Position numbers and translations under genes: made by a program. This document shows, one piece after another, positions 1 through 6,335 of a DNA stretch of 10,834 nt (positions are counted from its first letter, which is position 1; every line of letters begins with the position of its first letter). Source of the stretch: an uncultured Peptococcaceae bacterium (GTDB taxonomy: Bacteria > Bacillota > Peptococcia > Peptococcales > Peptococcaceae); NCBI GenBank assembly GCA_945949655.1, contig CAMFFG010000019.1, positions 1 to 10,834 of the forward strand, written 5' to 3'. Under the pieces are notes generated by a model, which did not search any database, was not told the origin of the DNA, and saw only the letters and a list, made by a program, of their open reading frames with translations.

Positions 1-181
1 TCACTCAAAAAATTGACAAACTATTTTTTCTATGGCATAGTACATCTTAATACAACTCCTGATCTATTGCCAGAGCGGGGCCCGCAGCAAACAGGCCACC
101 AAAATACTTTACGCCATGGGATATACCCACGTTTATGATATTGGCGGGCTGGCGACATTTTATAAAAGAAAACCGGACTGA
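1..181 (+). pseudogene. rhodanese-domain C-terminal remnant, frameshifted
   Basis: Reading from base 62, the frame encodes IYCQSGARSKQATKILYAMG followed by YTHVYDIGG and ends at TGA 179-181. This is the hallmark end of a single-domain rhodanese (sulfurtransferase): active-site Cys in a CQSGARS loop, then the MGY..VYDIGG helix and strand. No start codon exists in this frame, and it is closed upstream by TAG at 38-40. The preceding part of a rhodanese (HLNTTPDL, just before the Cys loop) continues in frame 1, open from base 1, so a one-base indel near 60-67 would join them. Only about 60 residues at most are visible against about 100 for the domain. I read it as a degraded gene, although its N-terminal part lies outside the window. 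A terminator follows on the same strand. The family call is solid; the frameshift is an inference that a sequencing error could also explain. Confidence 0.65.
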
Positions 182-183
182 TC

Positions 184-230
184 TGTGCAAATGCCTCAAC
201 TGTGCATAAATCTGTGCATTTTGTGGATAA
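184..230 (-). promoter_or_regulatory. DnaA-box cluster, left group
   Basis: Four related 9-mers lie in the same orientation: TGTGCAAAT at 184-192, TGTGCATAA at 201-209, TGTGCATTT at 213-221 and TGTGGATAA at 222-230. The second and fourth are exact reverse complements of the DnaA-box consensus TTATNCACA; the other two are partial matches. They sit directly after the rhodanese remnant in non-coding DNA. Exact matches this dense are unlikely by chance, but no dnaA, dnaN or other replication gene is visible nearby, so the role (origin, DnaA titration or a regulatory site) is open. Confidence 0.5.
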
Positions 231-263
231 ATGCAACTATACGCTGCCCGAACATACAGAAAA

Positions 264-309
264 GCCGGAAGTGGATGAACAAGCTGTTGATCTGCTTCCG
301 GCGTTTTTT
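264..309 (+). terminator. rho-independent terminator, probably bidirectional
   Basis: The arms GCCGGAAG (264-271) and CTTCCGGC (295-302) pair perfectly over 8 bp. Inside the loop GAT/ATC and AACA/TGTT can also pair around AGC. On the plus strand the stem is followed by T6 at 304-309, ending transcription from the rhodanese side. On the minus strand it is followed by only TTTT and then CTG, so it may also serve, more weakly, as the terminator of the reductase operon whose last stop is at 469. Confidence 0.85.
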
Positions 310-374
310 CTATTCAAATTATTTTCATGTATTTAACCTGTTTTTTCTATTGCTTTTCCACTGAAAAACATAAA

Positions 375-445
375 TCATGCACAAAATTCCTACCGATATT
401 CAGATATTATCCACAGAGTTATCCACAGCCGGTGGATAACTCTGT
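375..445 (+). promoter_or_regulatory. DnaA-box cluster, right group
   Basis: Two exact TTATCCACA boxes occur at 407-415 and 419-427, 12 bp apart on the plus strand. TCATGCACA at 375-383 has one mismatch to TTATNCACA, and a reverse-oriented box with one mismatch sits at 431-439. The group faces the left group (184-230) across a T-rich, AT-rich stretch (about 303-405) that could act as an unwinding element. The architecture resembles a bacterial replication origin or a DnaA-binding locus, but there is no supporting gene context here. Confidence 0.5.
413..445. repeat. perfect 14-bp inverted repeat containing a DnaA box
   Basis: ACAGAGTTATCCAC (413-426) is repeated in inverted orientation as GTGGATAACTCTGT (432-445) around a 5-base centre. 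It begins 24 bases beyond the stop codon of the second reductase. In the minus-strand transcript it would form a stable stem-loop, but no U-tract follows, so it is not a standard intrinsic terminator. It could stabilise the 3' end of the mRNA, or act as DNA for a dimeric or oligomeric binder such as DnaA. Confidence 0.8.
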
Positions 446-468
446 ATGAAAATAACTCAGTAGAAGAT

Positions 469-2451
469 TTATAATGTCAACCCTGCATCATAACCTGTAT
501 GCACCGCATTTACGATACTCGAAGCTTCTACGCAGTCACCTACATTAATTACATCAAATGCAGTATCAATAAATTTATCTCTTTCTTTTACCAACGACTT
601 TGTACCTGCGCAAATGATAACTGTATCAGCTTCCAGAAGTTGTCGTCCTTCATTATTCTCTACATATGCGCCTTGATCGGTAATTTCTACGCAAGTAGTA
701 TTTTCCATGGTTTTCACATGATACTCCTGCATTGCATTGATATATGCTGTTCGTTCCGTTAACTGAGCTTTCGCTGCAATGTGTTCTCCCATCTCAACAA
801 TTATGCATTCATGACCTAAACTATTTAAATGAATGCCTAGTTCAACGCCTATAGATCCGCCACCAATAATCACAACATCTTTGCCAACCTGATTTTCATT
901 GCCAAACACATCAAAAGCCATCATTGCTTTTTCCACACCAGGAATTGGCGGCACAATTTGTTCTGCACCTACTGCCACAATTACTGCATCTGGATCAAGC
1001 ACATCAATAATTTCTGGCGTTGCTTCTGTATTGAATACCACTGTAATTTTATCACGTTTTTTCACCTGTCGTTCCAAATATTCATGGAATAACTTCATTT
1101 CTTTCTTGAACCACATTACATCAGATAACAAAGCCTGGCCGCCTAGCTTATCTGTTTTTTCGTAAAGAACTACATAATGTCCTCTGTCTGCACAACTGAT
1201 TGCAGCTTCCATCCCTGCTACACCACCGCCAACTACTGCAACTTTTTTTACCCGGTCTGCAGGTGGAATACGATATTTTGAAGCGCTCTGAAATTGCATT
1301 GGATTTGTCATACAATGGCGATCATAGCTAGGATGCGCTAATAGATGTAAATCCTTGGAAATTGCGACTCTGCGACCATGGTCCATACAATAATTGCATC
1401 GTAAGCACGGACGAATATCGTCTTCTCTTCCTTCTTTCGCTTTTTTGATGATTTCTGGATCTGCCATGGCTGAACGTCCCATAAGAACATAATCAGCTTG
1501 GCCCTTCGCTAACACTTCTTCTGCAACAGCCGGATCATAAATACCTCCAACTACACCGACAGGAATTTTCACACCGGATTTTTTTACAATCTCACTGGCA
1601 TAAGCATTATGCGCAGTTCTCTGGAATCCAGTCGGCACTTGCTTTGGTCTAGTCATTGCATCTACACGATGTGCACAGGTAATATGCACCATGTCAATAT
1701 AAGGTTCAAAAATTTTAACCTGCTCAGCACATTCTTCTGGCGTAATGCCACCTTCCACTTCGTCATTGCCATTTAGACGCACTTCAATCAGTAAATCATC
1801 GCCAACCGCTTCCCGAATTGCTTTGATTACCATAAGAGGAAATCTGCAGCGATTTTCAATGCTTCCACCGAACTCATCTGTCCGGTGATTCGTCAGTGGC
1901 GACAAGAAATAGTTAAACATCCATCCATGTCCATAATGCAGGCAAATGCCATCGAAATTTGCTGTTTTGATCCATCCTGCATATTCAGCAAATAATTTCA
2001 CAATTTCTTCTATTTCTTCTTTTGTTGCCGCACGTGCACCTAAATGTGGCTCATCATCGGCAGCTAGTTTTGGATATCCTGGCAAATTACAATAGGGACC
2101 ACCATGAATCAATTCTGCAAAAGTACGCCCATTAAAAGCATGCACTGCGCGTTGCAAGCGTTGAAAGTTCATCTGGTTACATGTCTTTGGATTTACATTA
2201 AACATATGCTCATGACTACCGTCAATCGGCACTTCCATCGGCAAACACACAGATGAAAAACCTCCTTGAATATATCTCATCCAATAGTCAATCCCAAAAG
2301 TATTAATACGACCATCACTATCTTCCCCGCCACCAGTAGCACCGGACCCCAGCGGAGTTACGAGAGCTCTATTATTAAAACGAACTTTTTTCTTTCCTAC
2401 ATACATTGGTTCAAATAAATGGGGATATTTTTCTTTATAAATTGGCTTCAT
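469..2451 (-). CDS. NADH:flavin oxidoreductase, enoate / 2,4-dienoyl-CoA reductase-like (copy B)
   Basis: A 660-aa member of the family of E. coli FadH, clostridial 2-enoate reductase and BaiCD/BaiH, which reduce C=C bonds conjugated to a carbonyl. Residues about 10-345 are the FMN-binding TIM barrel, with FAELIHGG at 111-118, HxxHGW at 172-177 and TDEFGGSIENRCRF at 191-204. Residues 349-380 hold four cysteines (C349, C352, C355, C380) for a 4Fe-4S cluster. From about 402 come the FAD site GGGVAGMEAA (408-417), the NAD(P) site IIGGGSIG (528-535) and the closing INVGDC FAD motif (D639). Length is normal and no signal peptide is visible, so it is cytoplasmic. Trp177 replaces the Tyr that is catalytic in FadH. 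The ATG is preceded by AAAGGAG at a suitable distance, and the gene follows its paralogue by 39 bp, so the two are co-transcribed. The family is certain; the substrate is unknown, and a carboxylate brought in by the adjacent permease is my inference. Confidence 0.93.
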   Translation of the reverse strand: MKPIYKEKYPHLFEPMYVGKKKVRFNNRALVTPLGSGATGGGEDSDGRINTFGIDYWMRYIQGGFSSVCLPMEVPIDGSHEHMFNVNPKTCNQMNFQRLQRAVHAFNGRTFAELIHGGPYCNLPGYPKLAADDEPHLGARAATKEEIEEIVKLFAEYAGWIKTANFDGICLHYGHGWMFNYFLSPLTNHRTDEFGGSIENRCRFPLMVIKAIREAVGDDLLIEVRLNGNDEVEGGITPEECAEQVKIFEPYIDMVHITCAHRVDAMTRPKQVPTGFQRTAHNAYASEIVKKSGVKIPVGVVGGIYDPAVAEEVLAKGQADYVLMGRSAMADPEIIKKAKEGREDDIRPCLRCNYCMDHGRRVAISKDLHLLAHPSYDRHCMTNPMQFQSASKYRIPPADRVKKVAVVGGGVAGMEAAISCADRGHYVVLYEKTDKLGGQALLSDVMWFKKEMKLFHEYLERQVKKRDKITVVFNTEATPEIIDVLDPDAVIVAVGAEQIVPPIPGVEKAMMAFDVFGNENQVGKDVVIIGGGSIGVELGIHLNSLGHECIIVEMGEHIAAKAQLTERTAYINAMQEYHVKTMENTTCVEITDQGAYVENNEGRQLLEADTVIICAGTKSLVKERDKFIDTAFDVINVGDCVEASSIVNAVHTGYDAGLTL

Positions 2452-2490
2452 ATTTTTTACTCCTTTCCAACGCTAAAATATTTGCTGGAT

Positions 2491-4491
2491 TTATAGAATC
2501 ATACCTGCATCAAAACCTGTTTCAATTGCATGCTGCATATTCGACGCTTTTTTGCAGTCACCAACATTGATTACATCAAATGAAACATGTTTAAAACTAT
2601 CCCGTTCTTCTACCAGTGGTTCTGTCCCAACGCAAAGGATAACAGTGTCTGCTTCCAAAAATGCTGTTCCATCGATGTTTTCAATATAAACACCCTTCTC
2701 TGTAATTTCAGTTGCTTTTGTATCTAAATAAGTCACAACTTTTTCTTTTTCCATAAACTGCAGAATCGACATTCTAATTGAAAGCTCTGCGTTACCAGCT
2801 TGAAAATGTGTCAATTCCACAACAGAACATTCATGACCAAGACCACTCAAATGAATTGACAATTCACAGCCAATATCACCGCCACCAATAATGACAACTT
2901 TTTTACCAACTTTATCCTCATTACCAAATACATCAAAAGCCATCATAGCTTTTTCTGCTCCTGGGATTGACGGTACAATTTGTCTCGCACCTACTGCCAC
3001 AATAGTCGCATCTGGATCTATATCTGCAATAGTTTGCGGCGTTACCTCTGTATTCAATACAACAAAAATATTTTCATTTTTCCGAACCTGGCGTTCAAGC
3101 CACTCATGATAATCTTTCATTTCTTTTTTAAACCACATACCGTCAGATAGAAGTGCCTGCCCGCCTAGTCTATCAGATTTTTCATACAACAAAACTTCAT
3201 GTCCTCTGTTCGCAGCACTTAAAGCTGCACTCATACCGGCAACGCCACCACCGATAACAGCAACTTTCTTTTTGCGTTCCGGAAGAGGAAATTTCTTTTT
3301 CGTAATACCCTGCATAGATAGCGGATTTACTGCACAGCGACGGTCAAAACTCACTTCATCTGCCATGACAAGTTCTTTACTTTTAATTTTTGCTTTTCTG
3401 CGCCCATGGTCAAGGCACATATTACATCTCAGACAAGGGCGAATATCCGATTCTCGTCCTTCTTTTACCTTTTTAACCCATTCGTTATCCGCAATAGCAG
3501 CACGAGCAATCAAAACATAATCTGCTTTGCCTTCTTCCAGCAATTTTTCTGTTCGTTCTGGATTTCCAATACCGCCAACTGTACCAATTGGGATTCTAAC
3601 CCCTGGCGTATTTTTCACAATTTCACTGGCATACGCATTATGTTCTGTTGGAAAAAAACTGGTTGGTGTCATCCGCGGTCTGCTTGTAACATCTAGTCGT
3701 GTTCCGCATGTGATATGAATCATATCCACATACTCTTGTAAAAGCAATACCTGTTGTGCTGCATCTTCTGGAGTAATGCCTCCCTCCATCTCATCATTAC
3801 CTGTCAATCGTAATTCAATTAGCAAGTCATCTCCAATAACTTCACGAACAGCTTTTAATACCATAAGTGGAAAACGGCAACGATTTTCCACACTGCCTCC
3901 AAACTCGTCTGTACGTTTATTGCTGAGCGGAGAAAGGAAATCATGGAATAACCATCCATGTGCCATGTGTATCATAATTCCATCAAAACCGGAACGTCTG
4001 GCCTGGCTAGCAAAGTCAGTGCACATATTGATAATGTCTTCCATATCTTGCTGATCCATACCTTTAACATGCCGTCCCTGATATTCAGAATCACTAGCTC
4101 CCAACAAAGGCAAATCTTTACGAGTCATGCAGCGGCCACCATGAATCAATTCTGCAAATGTTTTTCCATTATAGGCATGTACTGATCTTTGCAGTAAATG
4201 AAAATTCATATAATTACATTCTTTCGGATTCATGTCAAACACACCATCATGGCTTCCTTCATGAGGAATCTCCATTGGTAAACAAACCGAGGAAAAACCT
4301 CCTCTAATAATGCCAGTCCAATAATCTACGCCAAAAGCATTAATGCGTCCATTGTCTGCACCACCACCAGTAGCTACAATGCCTACCGGAGCCATCATAA
4401 CACGATTGTTAAATACAAATTCATGTTTTCCTCTTTTGATCGTCAATGGTTCGAACATTTTTGAGTATTTTTCCATGTATGTTGCTTTCAT
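2491..4491 (-). CDS. NADH:flavin oxidoreductase, enoate / 2,4-dienoyl-CoA reductase-like (copy A)
   Basis: A 666-aa paralogue of the next gene with the same architecture: FMN barrel (about 10-348, with FAELIHGG at 112-119 and HxxHGW at 175-180), iron-sulfur cysteines C353, C356, C359 and C386, FAD site IGGGVAG (413-419), NAD(P) site IIGGGDIG (534-541) and terminal NVGDC (D645). In the NAD-domain stretch 507-555 it matches copy B (501-549) at 39 of 49 positions, but the loop after IHGG (about 120-148) is almost unrelated, so the substrate pockets probably differ. It should be a soluble flavoprotein passing electrons from NAD(P)H through FAD and 4Fe-4S to FMN and then to an activated C=C bond. 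It lies 90 bp downstream of the permease and 39 bp upstream of copy B. A GAGGG sequence lies about 9 bases before the ATG. Bile-acid BaiCD-type chemistry is possible but nothing around it resembles a bai operon. Confidence 0.93.
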   Translation of the reverse strand: MKATYMEKYSKMFEPLTIKRGKHEFVFNNRVMMAPVGIVATGGGADNGRINAFGVDYWTGIIRGGFSSVCLPMEIPHEGSHDGVFDMNPKECNYMNFHLLQRSVHAYNGKTFAELIHGGRCMTRKDLPLLGASDSEYQGRHVKGMDQQDMEDIINMCTDFASQARRSGFDGIMIHMAHGWLFHDFLSPLSNKRTDEFGGSVENRCRFPLMVLKAVREVIGDDLLIELRLTGNDEMEGGITPEDAAQQVLLLQEYVDMIHITCGTRLDVTSRPRMTPTSFFPTEHNAYASEIVKNTPGVRIPIGTVGGIGNPERTEKLLEEGKADYVLIARAAIADNEWVKKVKEGRESDIRPCLRCNMCLDHGRRKAKIKSKELVMADEVSFDRRCAVNPLSMQGITKKKFPLPERKKKVAVIGGGVAGMSAALSAANRGHEVLLYEKSDRLGGQALLSDGMWFKKEMKDYHEWLERQVRKNENIFVVLNTEVTPQTIADIDPDATIVAVGARQIVPSIPGAEKAMMAFDVFGNEDKVGKKVVIIGGGDIGCELSIHLSGLGHECSVVELTHFQAGNAELSIRMSILQFMEKEKVVTYLDTKATEITEKGVYIENIDGTAFLEADTVILCVGTEPLVEERDSFKHVSFDVINVGDCKKASNMQHAIETGFDAGMIL

Positions 4492-4581
4492 AATTGAACA
4501 CCCTCTCTATATCTTTATCCTGTCTTTAATTTTATGCACTTTTTTCCACTGGCATGATTTTATTATTATGCCTGTTGATTT

Positions 4582-6051
4582 TTAGAACAGCAATGAGCCA
4601 AGACCAAAACCAAAGACATATACGATGATAACATTAAATACCAAACAGAACAGCAAACCATATTTAAATACACAGTTGCCTGGAAGCCATTCTTTTTCTC
4701 CATACATATATGCACTGATCGAAGAAGCCGGTGGTGTTACCAAACCAACAGCTCCTGTCATCAGCACGCAAAGCATCAAAGCTTCCATAGAAACATTTGC
4801 GCCTGTGCTCATACCAATCGTATATGCTAATGGGGTAAAAATGGCTAGCGTCGCCATATTGTTTGCAATATTCGTCATTAAGATACTTAAAATCATAATG
4901 ATTAACACAAAAACATAGATATTTTGTCCAGCCACCATTGGTGTTACAACTGACTCTATCCACGCCATGATCCCTGTTGTCTCAGACTGAAATGCCGATG
5001 CCATTGTCATCGCAGCTGCTACTAAGTAAATTGCTGGCCATGCCATATCTCTTGAGAGAATGGTTTTGAAACTAATACCATCTTTAAAATTGAAAAACAT
5101 GTAAATCATAATGTATGCCATTAAAATACCATTCGTTGTGAGTCCCTTTAAAAATGCTGTGACACCCCAACTTGCTGGCGCAATATTGGGCCAAAGCAAT
5201 GCTATCATTAGGATCAAAAATGAAATCAATACATATTTTTGGTATCCGCTCAATTTTTCTGTAACATTCCCATGGATTCCTCCAGATACACCAGAAGACA
5301 TGTTTTTGATCGGTCCCACATCAGGGCGTAATATAAATTTGCAAAACAATACTGCTGCCGCAATTGCTGCGACTAACATTGCAAATACGCAAATCATATA
5401 GGAAACATAGTTAATTTCTGTTACACCAGAAAATTGTGTATATGTTCCATAGACCAACGCTGGCCCTGCTTTAAAGGGCAACAATTGATAAGAAACACAA
5501 TCAATATATGCAGCCGACAAAATCATATACATGGGCCACTTATCACCTGGCTTGTAACCAAAACTTTTGCTGATTTCTTTAATCAATGGTAACATGATCA
5601 AAAATCCCGCTGTAGCGCCAACTGTCAAAGCCAAAACCACCATGACCAGTAACAGTACCAGCATTAATACATAAGGCTTTCCTTGCAAAATTTTTAAGCT
5701 GATCATTTTATTTGCTATATATTCTGCAATTCCAGCTGCACTTAAAATCGCTGTCACCGCACAAAATAAAATCAACATAATAACTGTTGTATTCCCATAA
5801 GCAGAAGCAAGCACATTGGCAATTTTGTCATATCCACAAACACCTAGCATAATCAAACCAAACAAACTTGGCCACACTACATCACAAAACAGCCAACCGT
5901 ACAACATTGCTAAAAATATCCCTATAACTCGCATGCCCAAAGGTGTTAATGGTTTTGTTGCCGGCAGAAAATAAAAAATCAGCACAATCGTAATCATAAT
6001 AATTGTATGAACATAGTATGATGTTTTATTTTTACTCAAATTTTGTAACAT
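4582..6051 (-). CDS. SLC13/DASS-type anion (carboxylate) permease
   Basis: A 489-aa, highly hydrophobic protein with about 11-13 membrane segments (for example 13-30, 40-58, 88-105, 125-158, 216-240, 272-290, 335-355, 376-413, 421-450, 463-485). The C-terminal half has TNIANNMATLAIFTPL (393-408), placed like the SNT-type hairpin motif of SLC13 transporters, followed by GLVTPPASS (436-444), a typical substrate-site loop. The family imports dicarboxylates, citrate, sulfate and related anions, often with Na+. The substrate here is unknown, but being first in an operon with two enoate-reductase-like enzymes points to an unsaturated organic acid. I chose the ATG at 6049-6051 because AAGGTGG lies 6 bases upstream. 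The in-frame GTG at 6102 would add 17 polar residues and lacks a clear ribosome binding site. It diverges from the LysR gene. ArsB/CitT-type relatives are an alternative within the same superfamily. Confidence 0.85.
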   Translation of the reverse strand: MLQNLSKNKTSYYVHTIIMITIVLIFYFLPATKPLTPLGMRVIGIFLAMLYGWLFCDVVWPSLFGLIMLGVCGYDKIANVLASAYGNTTVIMLILFCAVTAILSAAGIAEYIANKMISLKILQGKPYVLMLVLLLVMVVLALTVGATAGFLIMLPLIKEISKSFGYKPGDKWPMYMILSAAYIDCVSYQLLPFKAGPALVYGTYTQFSGVTEINYVSYMICVFAMLVAAIAAAVLFCKFILRPDVGPIKNMSSGVSGGIHGNVTEKLSGYQKYVLISFLILMIALLWPNIAPASWGVTAFLKGLTTNGILMAYIMIYMFFNFKDGISFKTILSRDMAWPAIYLVAAAMTMASAFQSETTGIMAWIESVVTPMVAGQNIYVFVLIIMILSILMTNIANNMATLAIFTPLAYTIGMSTGANVSMEALMLCVLMTGAVGLVTPPASSISAYMYGEKEWLPGNCVFKYGLLFCLVFNVIIVYVFGFGLGSLLF

Positions 6052-6169
6052 TCTTTCCACCTTCCTATTTTTTATGATTAAACTATTGTTCACAATTGTC
6101 ACATTCAGGCCTGATTGCTTTAATTGCTGGTTTCAATATATCATCTTCATCCTAAATAGTAAAATACAA

Positions 6170-6197
6170 ATAATAATATATTTTTATATATAGACAA
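6170..6197 (-). promoter_or_regulatory. likely promoter of the permease-reductase operon
   Basis: On the minus strand TTGTCT (-35, complement of 6192-6197) is followed after 16 bases by TATTAT (-10, complement of 6170-6175). This predicts a leader of roughly 110 bases before the permease ATG. The -35 lies inside the palindrome at 6186-6207, so a bound regulator could directly influence polymerase. The area is so AT-rich that other -10-like hexamers exist, which limits certainty. Confidence 0.4.
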
Positions 6198-6207
6198 GTC
6201 TATATAT
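6186..6207. promoter_or_regulatory. perfect palindrome, candidate LysR operator
   Basis: ATATATAGAC (6186-6195) and GTCTATATAT (6198-6207) are perfect inverted arms of 10 bp separated by AA. It lies in the gap between the permease and the divergent LysR gene, the usual place for a LysR-type regulator's binding site. The canonical T-N11-A spacing is not matched exactly, so the operator role is inferred from position and symmetry. Confidence 0.5.
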
Positions 6208-6269
6208 TATCTCGCTTAAATATCTACATATAGTTCTTATTATATATAATCAACTTTTCTTATATTATA

Positions 6270-6297
6270 TTGAAAAAAATAAATAATCATTTATAAT
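6270..6297 (+). promoter_or_regulatory. promoter of the LysR gene
   Basis: TTGAAA at 6270-6275 and a consensus TATAAT at 6292-6297 are separated by 16 bases. The expected start of transcription is near 6304, giving a leader of about 30 bases that ends in the ribosome binding site AGGAGAG at 6321-6327. Confidence 0.6.
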
Positions 6298-6335
6298 ATA
6301 AACTATGAATTATCCCTGCTAGGAGAGTGGAACTT

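Noticed and set aside
13..41. Promoter TTGACA (13-18) with CATAGT 17 bases downstream
   Set aside because: The -10 matches only 4 of 6 bases and it would drive only a broken rhodanese fragment; not strong enough to list.
1..468. Calling the DnaA-box region the chromosomal origin outright
   Set aside because: No dnaA, dnaN, rpmH, recF or gyrB sequence is present, and box clusters also occur at non-origin DnaA sites. It is kept as a hypothesis only.
469..4491. Naming the reductases as bile-acid enzymes BaiCD/BaiH or as FadH
   Set aside because: Same family, but no other bai genes or fatty-acid oxidation genes are present, and the active-site Trp and Cys spacing differ from FadH. Function-specific names are not supported.
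4551..4572. Hairpin GGCAT/ATGCC between permease and copy A
   Set aside because: Only a 5-bp stem with a 12-base AU-rich loop and no U-tract; too weak to call an attenuator or terminator.
4664..4963. A 99-aa minus-strand ORF within the permease gene
   Set aside because: It overlaps the permease in another frame on the same strand, has no family features, and its composition is what a frame-shifted hydrophobic gene would give.
6100..6102. Upstream GTG start for the permease
   Set aside because: It would add 17 polar residues, has no clear ribosome binding site, and the internal ATG at 6049-6051 has AAGGTGG at ideal spacing.
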